A stretch of DNA of 64,000 nucleotides from Lewinellaceae bacterium. Its GTDB lineage: Bacteria; Bacteroidota; Bacteroidia; Chitinophagales; Saprospiraceae. The stretch spans positions 2,559,001-2,623,000 of the forward strand of contig JACJXX010000001.1 of NCBI GenBank assembly GCA_020636435.1, read 5' to 3'. Below are positions 1 to 8,260 of this stretch, one piece after another. Below the pieces are notes generated by a model, which was not told where the DNA came from, ran no database searches, and saw only the letters and a list, made by a program, of their open reading frames with translations. The translations under genes were made by a program, and so were the position numbers. Position 1 is the stretch's first letter, and each line of letters starts with the position of its first letter.

Positions 1-1751
1 GTCTAAATCTTAAGAAGTTTCCATATGATTTTAAGAATGAATATTTCCCTTTCGGCCCTATTAGGAATAACTACTTTCATATTAATCAAGTTGCACTAGA
101 TTTTAGTTCTGGAAATGAAAATAATTTGATGACTTATAAAGAACTGGAAGCAATTTCACGTTCCATAATTATGAATCCAGAACAACATGATCGACAAAGG
201 ACTCAAATAGAATCTCTTGAACTTTTTGACAAGTTAGTATCAGGTATATTTAATCATTATGATATTCAATTCGATAATTTAGAAAACATAAACCCTCCAA
301 TAATCATATCATTTCCATATCATTCTCCTATTTTAAAAAATGAGATGGAGAAAATTGATCAGAAAGTCCTTGAGCATTTTAAAGTTAACTATAAGCAATT
401 TGTAAGGATACTCCAAGTAGAGCAAGACAGGAATTATCTTATTCATTATCAAGGGACTGATCAGGTAATGGATAAGATTAAAGATGTAGTTTTTGAAAGT
501 GTTTCTGAATTACAAAATAGAATATATTATCTTGATTTAGCTTCTTTCCTACATGCCTCAATATTGTATAGTCCGACGATGAGGTTACCTGTTATTGGTA
601 GTTCTATCAATCGTGAAGCTTCATTTGTAAAGCCATCTAATTTTGGAAGATTGTCTCAATTCAAAAACCGGAAAAGAATTAAAAATACAATTTATTCTTT
701 GGGGCACAAAATAGTAAGTGAAAAACTTCGAAAGACAACAATTAAGTATTTGAGTGATCGTCAATCTCAAGTTGTTTCAATTTCCGACGCCCCTATCGAA
801 TGGATGGTATTTGATGATATTCCTTTTTGTTTTACTCATGATATTTGCAGAATACCAGAGAGTCCAATATCAAGTGTTAATAGTCAATATAATAGTAATT
901 TAGTGAATCAATTAGTTCTAAATAAAACTACATTGGATTTTGGCAAAATCTTAATAGTTTATGGGACAACTGAGGACGCATTTAAAGAATGGCAAGATGT
1001 CGTAGAAAAATTAAGTGAGTTATTAGGATTTACAACAGTAGCTCCAAATACTATACAAGAGCTAGCCTCTATCATAGATTCCGTAAAGCCTACAATGATA
1101 ATATTTGATTGCCATGGTGGTTTTAATCAAGCGACTTATTCGACGTATCTTGAAATTGGATCAGAAAAATTAACTAACGAAAAGGTAATTGAATATTCTA
1201 TCTCCGCACCAATTATTTATCTTTCTGCTTGTGGAACAGCACCAAATTATGGTTTTGTAAATACTATTGCACAAGGCTTTTTTGAGAGTGGCGCATTAAG
1301 TGTCACATCCACATTTTTGCCTATTGATGTTAATTCCGGTTCGATAAATTACATAAACCTATTGCAGGATATTGGTATGGCTTTAGAGTCGGGGATATTC
1401 AAAAACTTACTTGAATTTCTTAGATTCACTGATAGAAAAACTTTTCTAGATTCTGTTTTAGAAAGGTTCAAAAGATCAAGTACCAGTAGTGAATATTCTA
1501 GAATAGAGGGCTATTTCAATGATTTGAAGAAAAAATTATTCTCTGTCCGGGAAAGACATGAATTATTTAAGGAAATCTACAACTCGAAAGTAGAGGGGCT
1601 TTCAAAAATACTCGAAGAGGTTATACCCGAATATTTGTTTTATACCCATCTTGGGAGGTCTGATTTATTGTATTTTGAAAGCTGGTTAGTTTATAATGAT
1701 AAAATGGCACAAGAAATTTTCAAATATAATTCGCCCAATAATAAAGGCTGA
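1..1751 (+). CDS. CHAT-domain (caspase-like) protein, 5' end outside window
   Basis: The frame ending at the TGA at 1749-1751 is open back to the first complete codon (position 3), so the ATG at 126 is probably internal and the true start lies upstream of the window. The visible part is about 580 residues. A C-terminal CHAT (caspase-like protease) domain is recognisable: a hydrophobic strand then Asp-Cys-His-Gly-Gly, with the candidate catalytic His at 1113-1115, and about 40 residues later Leu-Ser-Ala-Cys-Gly-Thr, with the candidate catalytic Cys at 1230-1232. The N-terminal half is not recognised. CHAT proteases usually sit in bacterial conflict systems and act on a partner protein, here unknown and possibly upstream. 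The gene is strongly AT-rich compared with the rest of the window, a sign of acquisition. Its last codons (Asn-Asn-Lys-Gly-stop) come from a repeat also found at the end of the unrelated HxlR gene near 15.4 kb. Confidence 0.75.
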   Translation, partial: LNLKKFPYDFKNEYFPFGPIRNNYFHINQVALDFSSGNENNLMTYKELEAISRSIIMNPEQHDRQRTQIESLELFDKLVSGIFNHYDIQFDNLENINPPIIISFPYHSPILKNEMEKIDQKVLEHFKVNYKQFVRILQVEQDRNYLIHYQGTDQVMDKIKDVVFESVSELQNRIYYLDLASFLHASILYSPTMRLPVIGSSINREASFVKPSNFGRLSQFKNRKRIKNTIYSLGHKIVSEKLRKTTIKYLSDRQSQVVSISDAPIEWMVFDDIPFCFTHDICRIPESPISSVNSQYNSNLVNQLVLNKTTLDFGKILIVYGTTEDAFKEWQDVVEKLSELLGFTTVAPNTIQELASIIDSVKPTMIIFDCHGGFNQATYSTYLEIGSEKLTNEKVIEYSISAPIIYLSACGTAPNYGFVNTIAQGFFESGALSVTSTFLPIDVNSGSINYINLLQDIGMALESGIFKNLLEFLRFTDRKTFLDSVLERFKRSSTSSEYSRIEGYFNDLKKKLFSVRERHELFKEIYNSKVEGLSKILEEVIPEYLFYTHLGRSDLLYFESWLVYNDKMAQEIFKYNSPNNKG

Positions 1752-1783
1752 AATGTCTGGTGCTACTGACATTTTCAGTCCCG
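1737..1783 (+). repeat. 47-bp dispersed repeat, copy A
   Basis: This 47-bp sequence matches 15373-15419 with one visible mismatch. It contains an imperfect inverted repeat (CTGAAATGTC ... GACATTTTCAG). It supplies the last four codons and the stop of the CHAT gene, exactly as the other copy does for the HxlR gene. Confidence 0.85.
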
Positions 1784-1798
1784 CGCCCTTAGCGCGGG
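1780..1798 (+). terminator. GC-rich hairpin after CHAT gene
   Basis: A perfect 7-bp stem (CCCGCGC / GCGCGGG) with a 5-nt loop lies 29 bp after the CHAT stop codon. No U-run follows, so intrinsic terminator function is only likely; it could also be part of the repeat structure. Confidence 0.45.
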
Positions 1799-2367
1799 AT
1801 TGAACGAAGCGGAGCCCAAGAGTAACCAGCGTCCTCCCTTATGGGTTTTCAATTTTAAGATTAGGAGCCTACCTGCCCCGGCGTTGGGGCGAGTAATAAA
1901 AAAAGAGCGCTGAAAAAGTTCTTTGAGTACAGGTAAAGCCGGGAGATATTAGGCTACAAGCCGTTTTTCAGGCGTAAACTCCTGCTGCCAGGCATAGTAA
2001 AACCAGGGCAGAGCCGTGCTGCCAGGCGGGATCAATTAAAGAACAGTGGCCTGAGGTGTGCAGGTGGGCTTTTATTAGCCTCCAGCGTTTCGATGGTAAC
2101 CATCTGGCCACAGCGCGCTCAGGCCGGTGCTCTGGCTTCCCCCCAAACATCATGCCCCCCCGAAGGAGCAACAGCAAAAACCAAACCACACCCCCACACC
2201 CATCGCCCTCCCCCCCCCCCCAGAATACAACAAACATTTCCCCCACAATCCACCGAACATTTCATATCTTACAGCCAAATGAAACTGGTTCAAAAATCAA
2301 CCGGATGAAAGAAATCCCGGAGGGAAATTGCAAAAATCCCAGGTGCCGTTATTGAACGAAGACCGGA
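1799..2367. other. Non-coding stretch with a 12-C homopolymer
   Basis: No convincing gene is visible; short ORFs here are low-complexity Pro/Gly-rich translations of C-rich DNA. The stretch contains a run of 12 cytosines at 2210-2221 in a C-rich tract about 150 bp upstream of the hsdR-like gene, and a partial direct repeat (GCTGCCAGGC, near 1984 and 2018). It may be the eroded end of something larger, but I recognise no transposase. Confidence 0.5.
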
Positions 2368-4521
2368 ATGACCAAGGAACACCAAATAGAAGAAAACCTC
2401 ATCAAGCAGCTCACGGAGCTGAAATATACGCATCGGCCGGATATTGTCGACCGGCAAACGCTTGAGCAGAACTTCAAAGCCAAATTTGAAGCCCTCAACC
2501 GGGTGCGGTTGTCAGAAAATGAATTTTTGCGCCTGCGGGAAGAAATTATAGAACCGGATGTCTTCGCGGCCTCTAAAATGCTGCGGGAAAGACAATACTT
2601 CCAGCGGGAAGATGGCACGCCGCTGCATTATACCCTGGTAAACATCAGAGACTGGTGCAGGAACGAATTTGAAGTCGTCAGCCAGCTGCGCATCAATACG
2701 GAAAACAGCCACCAGCGGTATGATGTCATCCTGCTGCTCAATGGTTTGCCGGCGGTGCAGATCGAGCTGAAAAGGCTCGATGTCTCCCACCGCAAAGCCA
2801 TGCAACAGATCGTGGATTATAAAAACGATCCGGGCAATGGCTATGCCAACACCTTGATGTGCTACATGCAGCTGTTCATTGTCAGCAACGGTTCAAGAAC
2901 CATTTACTTTGCCAACAATAAGAACCAGCATTTTCAATTCAATGCGGATGAACAATTCCTGCCGGTTTATGAGTTGGCGGACGTAGACAATCAGAAAATA
3001 AACCGGTTAGAGCGATTCACCGAACACTTCCTGGCCAAGTGCAAGCTGGGGGAGATGATCAGCAAATATATGGTGCTGGTGGAAAGCGAGCAGAAATTGC
3101 TCGTGATGCGGCCGTATCAGATTTATGCGGTAAAGGCCATTGTGGATTGCATCCGCGATAACAGAGGGAACGGCTATATCTGGCACACTACGGGAAGCGG
3201 CAAAACGCTGACTTCCTTCAAAGCGTCCACCCTGCTGAAAGCCAATGATAATATTGAAAAGTGTTTGTTTGTGGTGGACCGCAAAGACCTGGACCGGCAA
3301 ACCCGCGAAGAGTTCAATAAATTCCAGGAAGGCAGCGTGGAAGAAAACACCAATACGGAGACCCTGGTGAGGCGCTTGCTCTCCACTGATTATGCCGACA
3401 AGGTAATTGTTACGACCATTCAAAAACTGGGATTGGCATTGGATGGCACTTACAAGAAAAACTACAAAGAGCGGTTGGCGCCATTGAGCCAGCAAAGAGT
3501 GGTTTTCATTTTTGACGAGTGCCACCGCTCACAGTTCGGAGAAAACCACAAAGCCATAAAGGAGTTCTTTCCCAACGCTCAGCTCTTTGGCTTCACTGGC
3601 ACCCCTATTTTCGATGAAAACGCGACGCAAAAAATCCGGGAGGGCCAGTACGAAACCTACAAAACCACGAAATCCGTTTTTGAAAAACCATTGCACGACT
3701 ATACCATCACCCATGCCATAGAAGACAAAAATGTACTGCGGTTTCACATCGATTACTTCAAAGGAAAAGGAGAACATACCCCCAAACCGGGAGAAACCAT
3801 TGCGCAACAAGCCGTGGTAGAAGCGATCCTTGACAAGCACGATGCCGCCACCAACCAGCGCAAATTCAATGCCCTGTTGGCCACCGCCTCCATCAACGAC
3901 GCCATTGAATATTATCGCCTGTTCAAAAAAGCGCAGCAGAAAAGGCTCGCCCTGAGCAATGCCGGAGGGCAAGAGGAAGGCCCTGGCTACGCCCCGATCC
4001 ATATCGCCTGTGTGTTTTCTCCGCCCGCCCAGCTGATCGCCAAAGAGGGCGACAAACAGAGCCAAAAAAATGCGGCGGACATCAAACAACTGCAGGAAGA
4101 CCTGGCTCAGGAGAAAGAGGACAACAAGCAAAACCCGGAAGAAAAGAAAGAGGCCCTGATGGAGATTATTGCCGATTACAACCAGCAGTTCGGCACAAAT
4201 CATTCCTTCGCGGAAGAAAACTTTAAAAAGGGAAAACGCCAAAACCACCTTCGGGATAAAGACATTGAGAGGATCGTTAAAACTTACAGGAACCGCCCTA
4301 AAGAACCGATTGAGCGATATGCTCGCAGCGTTTCCATGGAAGAGATCGAGAAGAATGGCTACAACCTGAATATTTCGAGGTATGTAAGCACTGCAGAACC
4401 CGAAAAGAAAATTGACTTGAATGAGGTCAATGAGCGTTTGGCTTCGATCAATGAACGCATTCAAACGCATGCGGATGAGCACAATGAATTTTTGAAAGAG
4501 TTGGGATTGAAGGCGATATAA
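2368..4521 (+). CDS. HsdR-HsdM chimera (type I restriction remnant)
   Basis: Residues 1 to about 615 match the type I restriction endonuclease subunit R: an N-terminal PD-(D/E)xK nuclease (Asp119, Glu133-x-Lys135), Walker A in HTTGSGKT (about 273-280) and a DECH motif II (383-386) of the SF2 translocase. From about residue 620 the sequence switches to the C-terminal tail of the modification subunit HsdM (motif YNLNISRYVSTAEPE, then IDLNEVNERL). HsdR proteins are usually around 1000 residues, so the R subunit has lost its C-terminal part and HsdM nearly all of its body, including the methylase motifs. The simplest reading is an internal deletion joining hsdR to the end of a downstream hsdM in frame near 4213-4228. 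No hsdS and no intact hsdM are in the window. The nuclease and ATPase motifs remain, but classical restriction-modification is not expected. Confidence 0.8.
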   Translation: MTKEHQIEENLIKQLTELKYTHRPDIVDRQTLEQNFKAKFEALNRVRLSENEFLRLREEIIEPDVFAASKMLRERQYFQREDGTPLHYTLVNIRDWCRNEFEVVSQLRINTENSHQRYDVILLLNGLPAVQIELKRLDVSHRKAMQQIVDYKNDPGNGYANTLMCYMQLFIVSNGSRTIYFANNKNQHFQFNADEQFLPVYELADVDNQKINRLERFTEHFLAKCKLGEMISKYMVLVESEQKLLVMRPYQIYAVKAIVDCIRDNRGNGYIWHTTGSGKTLTSFKASTLLKANDNIEKCLFVVDRKDLDRQTREEFNKFQEGSVEENTNTETLVRRLLSTDYADKVIVTTIQKLGLALDGTYKKNYKERLAPLSQQRVVFIFDECHRSQFGENHKAIKEFFPNAQLFGFTGTPIFDENATQKIREGQYETYKTTKSVFEKPLHDYTITHAIEDKNVLRFHIDYFKGKGEHTPKPGETIAQQAVVEAILDKHDAATNQRKFNALLATASINDAIEYYRLFKKAQQKRLALSNAGGQEEGPGYAPIHIACVFSPPAQLIAKEGDKQSQKNAADIKQLQEDLAQEKEDNKQNPEEKKEALMEIIADYNQQFGTNHSFAEENFKKGKRQNHLRDKDIERIVKTYRNRPKEPIERYARSVSMEEIEKNGYNLNISRYVSTAEPEKKIDLNEVNERLASINERIQTHADEHNEFLKELGLKAI

Positions 4522-4525
4522 AAAG

Positions 4526-4750
4526 CTATTCAGTACCCTTCTCCACCACCTCCGCCTCCCTGGTAATCGTATTCCGCGCCCCGCAGTGTTCGCAGGTCAG
4601 GTGGACATCCACTTTCGGCTCCTCATTGGACCAAGGGGCGATGAGGATTTGTAGATAGCCGGCGCCGCAATTCGGGCAGGGGATCTTCACGAATGGGTTG
4701 GCGGCAATTTGTTTGGCGATGTTTATCCAATCGGTGGCGGTACTGTTCAT
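4526..4750 (-). CDS. Small zinc-ribbon protein
   Basis: A 74-residue protein with two Cys pairs, CPNCG and CEHCG, about 30 residues apart, the pattern of a zinc ribbon. There is no signal peptide, so it is likely cytoplasmic. Its start codon overlaps the stop of the upstream secreted-protein gene (ATGA type), so the two are probably translated together. The family is not recognised. Given the overlap with a gene for an exported protein, a partner or protective role is possible but is only inference. Confidence 0.6.
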   Translation of the reverse strand: MNSTATDWINIAKQIAANPFVKIPCPNCGAGYLQILIAPWSNEEPKVDVHLTCEHCGARNTITREAEVVEKGTE

Positions 4751-5409
4751 TGGCGTATCGATTTAAAGGCTCGTTCCACAAAGTTAACAACATTATTCGT
4801 CTCCTGGGTGATTAAAACCTGGGATACCCCGGAATTTGACCTTGCTGCCGAAGTAGATAACCGATAACACTCGTGAAGAACGGTTTTCATGATCTCATCT
4901 TGTGACCGCAGCGCCTCCTTTCCGATAACGAAACCATTTTCGCCAAACAGCGTCAGGCCGGAAAATGGGCCGTCGGCCTGGAATACGATCTTTACGCCAT
5001 CAATAGTTGCTTCTGAGCTTTGGCCTGACCTCATCGCCGTAATGCCCTTCTTAAACGCTTGCGCATTCCAAAGCTCTTTTGCGCTTTTAGCTATTCCTGT
5101 CTCGGCGCGGGTTAAGCCCGGCAATGCCCTTGTTGCCATGAGAGGCCTGAGTGTTGGGGAGGCGGCCGTGAGCATGGTTCCAAGCAGATAGAGCCGTTCT
5201 CCTATACTTAACTTGATGTCCTGATCCCAGCCAAATACAACCGTCCTGGTATGAGGGCCCGAGAATAATTCCAACTCATCCCTACTTAGATCATACAGAA
5301 ATCGTCCATCCGGAAGCGTGTCCAATGTAATTATCGAAGGAGAATGGGCGGATACAGAAGTGAATATCGCTAATTGAAAGAATAAGGCTAAGCAGGCGCG
5401 TTCTTTCAT
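4747..5409 (-). CDS. Exported protein of unknown function with His-Glu motif
   Basis: About 220 residues. I chose the start at 5409 because the residues after it form a clean signal peptide (MKERACLALFFQLAIFTSVSA); the frame continues upstream to 5547, but that extension looks non-coding. The mature part ends in a conserved-looking segment, FVIGKEALRSQDEIMKTVLH followed by ECYRLSTSAA. The LHECYRLSTS motif resembles His-Glu-containing C-terminal segments I associate with some secreted bacterial toxins, but I cannot name a family. The downstream zinc-ribbon gene overlaps by 4 bp. Export is well supported; toxin function is speculative. Confidence 0.6.
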   Translation of the reverse strand: MKERACLALFFQLAIFTSVSAHSPSIITLDTLPDGRFLYDLSRDELELFSGPHTRTVVFGWDQDIKLSIGERLYLLGTMLTAASPTLRPLMATRALPGLTRAETGIAKSAKELWNAQAFKKGITAMRSGQSSEATIDGVKIVFQADGPFSGLTLFGENGFVIGKEALRSQDEIMKTVLHECYRLSTSAARSNSGVSQVLITQETNNVVNFVERAFKSIRQ

Positions 5410-5574
5410 CGGTCTCGGGTTTTGGGTTACTACTCTGTTTAGAACATCAAAGTGCAAATGTGAATTCGCAGAATAGCAACAACTTGATCCAAAGTTAAAT
5501 AAAGTATGCGTGAAACGAAACTTTATTTTCATTTTAATCACAAACATATTTCTTTCTCTCCCTGAGGCTCACCC

Positions 5575-5582
5575 TATCTTTG
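5575..5582 (+). promoter_or_regulatory. Candidate Bacteroidota -7 box for XRE/TPR locus
   Basis: TATCTTTG matches the TAnnTTTG -7 consensus of Bacteroidota and lies 22 bp upstream of the XRE start codon. No convincing TTTG -33 box was seen, so the call is tentative. Confidence 0.4.
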
Positions 5583-5604
5583 GCAGACAAGAAGTTCCCA
5601 TTTC

Positions 5605-5805
5605 ATGCGCAAATACAACCGAATAAAGGCCGTGCTTGCCGACAAAGGAAAAACAGCCAAATGGCTTGCCAAGGAAGTCGGCAGGGACCGGTCCACGATT
5701 TCCCGCTGGTGCACCAATGATATGCAACCCCCGGTCGAAGTGCTCTTCCGGATCGCGGAACTGCTGGAAGTGGATGTATGTGATTTACTGGTGAGGAATA
5801 AATAA
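5605..5805 (+). CDS. XRE-family helix-turn-helix regulator
   Basis: A 66-residue Cro/CI-type HTH protein (KGKTAKWLAKEVGRDRSTIS then RWCTNDMQPPVEVLFRIAEL, ending VDVCDLLVRNK). This is the usual length of the small Bacteroidota XRE proteins, so it looks complete. It lies just upstream of a TPR gene and is divergent from the exported-protein gene ending at 4747. Directly after its TAA stop the same frame stays open for another 80 codons, which is unusual (see next feature). It probably controls its own locus. Confidence 0.8.
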   Translation: MRKYNRIKAVLADKGKTAKWLAKEVGRDRSTISRWCTNDMQPPVEVLFRIAELLEVDVCDLLVRNK

Positions 5806-6048
5806 TCCACTGTTAATGGTGTCTTCGCGCCCCCGCCTATCTGCAGGCCGCTGGCACAGCAGGCGGAACGTGCCGGTAGGACCGGCAAGCTGGGTATAAA
5901 AGACAGCCCCCAATCAGACAAAGCCACCGTACCATCCAAGGCGTCTATCAGCATCAGGAATAGTGAAAATGTAGTGGCGGGAAGCGATATTCAAGCGGGA
6001 GGGGACGTTATCATTGGAGGTTCAAAAAACCAAAACAAAGCAGGCTGA
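5806..6048 (+). pseudogene. Startless in-frame extension with glycine-rich motif
   Basis: After the XRE TAA (5803-5805) the same frame continues for 80 codons to a TGA at 6046-6048 that overlaps the ATG of the TPR gene. No ATG or TTG occurs in the frame, and the only GTG is near the end. The C-terminal translation (ISIRNSENVVAGSDIQAGGD then VIIGGSKNQ) closely resembles the N terminus of the TPR protein (IHIEGSQGILAGNTIDAGGD then VIVNGQ). This shows the frame is, or was, coding. It could be a gene that lost its start, an XRE C-terminal extension cut by a nonsense codon, or a stop-readthrough product. Confidence 0.55.
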
Positions 6049-7721
6049 TGGCAGAAGACAATAGGCCCATCCACATTGAAGGCAGCCAGGGTATTTTGGC
6101 GGGTAACACCATCGATGCCGGCGGCGATGTGATCGTAAATGGCCAGAAGGTCACCAATATCTTTCAGAATACCGCTTACCAGGACCTGGTAAAGCGCAAA
6201 AAAGAACTGGAGGAACTGATCCGAAACCTGCCGGCTGAGAATGCAGTATGCAGGAAGGCAGGTGTGGAGTTGGAAGAATTGCTCAACAAAGAAGCCCAAT
6301 TCAAAAAGGATGTCATTCAGCTGGCCGAGTCGTTCTCCCGCATCAATATAGACAGTGAACGCCTGGCCCAGGCAAAGGCGCTTTTCTCAGAAGGCGCTTT
6401 TGAAGAAGCGGACCGTTTGCTTAACAAAACCGTCCTGAAAAGGGACCAGGAAGCGGTACTGCTCAGAGAACAACAATTGGATTCAGCCCTTGAAGAAGTG
6501 AAACGAAAAAAGGAACAGATTGCGGATGAATACCTGATAAAAGCTCAACTCACCCTTACTCAATTGGAGAACCCCAACCGGTTCGAAGAGGCGGATCAGT
6601 ATTTTCAGGAATCCATTCATACTTCAGCGGCTTTCGACAATATCTTCGGCTATGCTTATTTCCTCGATGAACAGAACCAGGACTACAAAGCAGTTGACTA
6701 TTATAAGCAAGCCCTCGAAATCTATCAGCGGCTGGCCCTGGACAATCCCCAGCGCTATGAGCCGGATGTGGCTACTACCCAGAACAACCTGGGCATAATG
6801 TATCGAAACTTGAATGCCTACGATCGAGCCGAAGCGGCCTATTTGGAAGCCCTCGAAATCAGAAAGCGGCTGGCCCTGGACAATCCCCAGCGCTATGAGC
6901 CGGATGTGGCTGGAACCCAGAACAACCTGGGTCTGATGTATTCCGGCCTGAATGCCTACGATCGAGCCGAAGCGGCCTATTTGGAAGCCCTCGAAATCTA
7001 TCAGCGGCTGGCCCTGGACAATCCCCAGCGCTACAATGTATACCTGGCCAATACGCTAAAAAACATGGGCTACTTGCATCAGGCATTGTTGAGGCAATCC
7101 TTTGATTGGGCGTATCGGTCTTCGGGCATGGAGTACACCAGACAGGCAGAGGCAGCCTTATCCTTTTATTCTACTGACATCCCCCTGGTAAAAAGCTATG
7201 GCGACAGCATAGCGGAACTGGCCACGTATTTTGAAAAGGTAACGGAAGAAGATCTCCAGGTTCAGGCCCAGATCAATCAGGTTTTGCCATTAGAAGAGCA
7301 AGTCAAAACGGAAACGGGCCCCGCCCAAAAGGCTGGTAAACAGGTTGAGGTAGTAAGTTTTCTGGAAAAAGTATGGCAGCAATATCCCCAAAATGAAACG
7401 ATTATTTCGAGGCTTTCCAACGCCTGCGGCGGGTTATCCTGGCGCCAGCTTTTTAACCGCCGGTTCGCTGAAGCGGAGCAGGCTGCCCGCAAAGGCCTGG
7501 ATTTCGACCCCTCTCAGGAATGGATTAACACCAACCTAGCCTTGTCCTTACTTTTTCAGGGAAAATACGAGGAGGCGGAGGTTCTGTATCTCGACTATAA
7601 AGATAAGCCCTACGGAGATTCCACTTATTCAAAAGCATTTCTGGAAGACCTCAACGCTTTAGAGGAAGCGGGCATCACTCATCCGGATGTGGGGAAAGTG
7701 CGGGCGTTGTTGAATGGCTAA
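6048..7721 (+). CDS. TPR-repeat protein with N-terminal glycine-rich motif
   Basis: 557 residues. It begins with a short motif (IHIEGSQGILAGNTIDAGGD VIV) of a type found at the start of proteins in CHAT/STAND-type conflict systems, followed by a charged coiled coil (about 45-165) and tetratricopeptide repeats. The central repeats have the 46-residue kinesin-light-chain-like pattern (ALEIYQRLALDNPQRYEPDV then ATTQNNLGIMYRNLNAYDRA), and further TPR-like helices lie near the C terminus. There is no signal peptide, so it is probably a cytoplasmic scaffold. The start overlaps the upstream frame's stop (TGATG), indicating translational coupling. No enzymatic domain is seen, and the partner is unknown. 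Confidence 0.75.
   Translation: MAEDNRPIHIEGSQGILAGNTIDAGGDVIVNGQKVTNIFQNTAYQDLVKRKKELEELIRNLPAENAVCRKAGVELEELLNKEAQFKKDVIQLAESFSRINIDSERLAQAKALFSEGAFEEADRLLNKTVLKRDQEAVLLREQQLDSALEEVKRKKEQIADEYLIKAQLTLTQLENPNRFEEADQYFQESIHTSAAFDNIFGYAYFLDEQNQDYKAVDYYKQALEIYQRLALDNPQRYEPDVATTQNNLGIMYRNLNAYDRAEAAYLEALEIRKRLALDNPQRYEPDVAGTQNNLGLMYSGLNAYDRAEAAYLEALEIYQRLALDNPQRYNVYLANTLKNMGYLHQALLRQSFDWAYRSSGMEYTRQAEAALSFYSTDIPLVKSYGDSIAELATYFEKVTEEDLQVQAQINQVLPLEEQVKTETGPAQKAGKQVEVVSFLEKVWQQYPQNETIISRLSNACGGLSWRQLFNRRFAEAEQAARKGLDFDPSQEWINTNLALSLLFQGKYEEAEVLYLDYKDKPYGDSTYSKAFLEDLNALEEAGITHPDVGKVRALLNG
6711..7050 (+). repeat. 138-bp tandem TPR-coding repeat
   Basis: Units begin at 6711, 6849 and 6987, exactly 138 bp (46 codons) apart; the third is partial. 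Near-identity at DNA level points to recent unit duplication and likely copy-number variation. Confidence 0.9.
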
Positions 7722-7756
7722 CACCTAGGGTTCATTTTGGGAAATTTTATTGATTT

Positions 7757-8182
7757 CTAACCTTTAGGGCTATCGATCAACCCTTCCCCCCCCGCCTTAT
7801 CGATCAACTCTCCCAGCCCTAGCTTCCGGTACGCCTCCGGGTCGCGCGCCTTCAGCTCCCGGGCCACTTCCTGCAATTTCTGGACCAATAGCTGGTTGAA
7901 GAGTTCTTGGTTGGGGGCGGGAGCAGCCGGCGGTTGGATATCTTTCAGGCCGGTGGGCGGCGGGCCGTCCCATATTTCGCCTTGGCCGGTGATGAGCCAG
8001 TTGAGATTGAAAGTAGGAAATACTTTTTTAATGGCCTCCAGGAGGTCAATCCTCGGTTTATCCGTTTTGCCTGTAAGAAAATTTGACAGTACAGCTCTGC
8101 TGTAGCCTGACTTCGACGCAAACTCAGATTGCGACAGATTTGTCTGTTTCAATAAAAATTCAACTCTTTCCTTGACAGGCAT
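7757..8182 (-). CDS. XRE regulator of the effector/small-protein module
   Basis: 141 residues. Residues 1-60 form a Cro/CI HTH (VEFLLKQTNLSQSEFASKSG then YSRAVLSNFLTGKTDKPRID). The next part, LNWLITGQGEIW, is typical of Bacteroidota XRE proteins of this type, and it is followed by a Pro/Ala linker and a C-terminal helix (VQKLQEVARELKARDPEAYRK). It is divergent from the basic membrane-anchored protein gene at 8452, with an AT-rich inverted repeat in the shared intergenic region. A decayed relative lies at 9782-9987 on the same strand, just before the second copy of the module. I infer that it represses or times expression of the module. Confidence 0.85.
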   Translation of the reverse strand: MPVKERVEFLLKQTNLSQSEFASKSGYSRAVLSNFLTGKTDKPRIDLLEAIKKVFPTFNLNWLITGQGEIWDGPPPTGLKDIQPPAAPAPNQELFNQLLVQKLQEVARELKARDPEAYRKLGLGELIDKAGGEGLIDSPKG

Positions 8183-8220
8183 TTATAATTTATTGAAAAG
8201 AAAATTCAAAAAATATTGTC

Positions 8221-8260
8221 AAATTTTCTTTATTTTTAAAGAAAAATTTCAATACATTTG
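8221..8260 (+). promoter_or_regulatory. Operator-like inverted repeat and -7 box
   Basis: AAATTTTCTTTA (8221-8232) and TAAAGAAAAATTT (8237-8249) form an inverted repeat with one gap. It is followed immediately by TACATTTG (8253-8260), which fits the Bacteroidota -7 consensus for transcription toward 8452. The location between the divergent XRE gene and its target suggests the XRE operator. Confidence 0.55.

Noticed and set aside
1737..1798. Possible integron attC site
   Set aside because: The hairpin and stop-codon position are suggestive, but I could not find the conserved RYYYAAC and GTTRRRY ends, and no integrase gene is in the window.
1968..2355. Overlapping ORFs of 71-99 codons on both strands
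   Set aside because: Pro/Ser- or Gly-rich translations of a C-rich tract; no protein-like pattern and mutual overlap.
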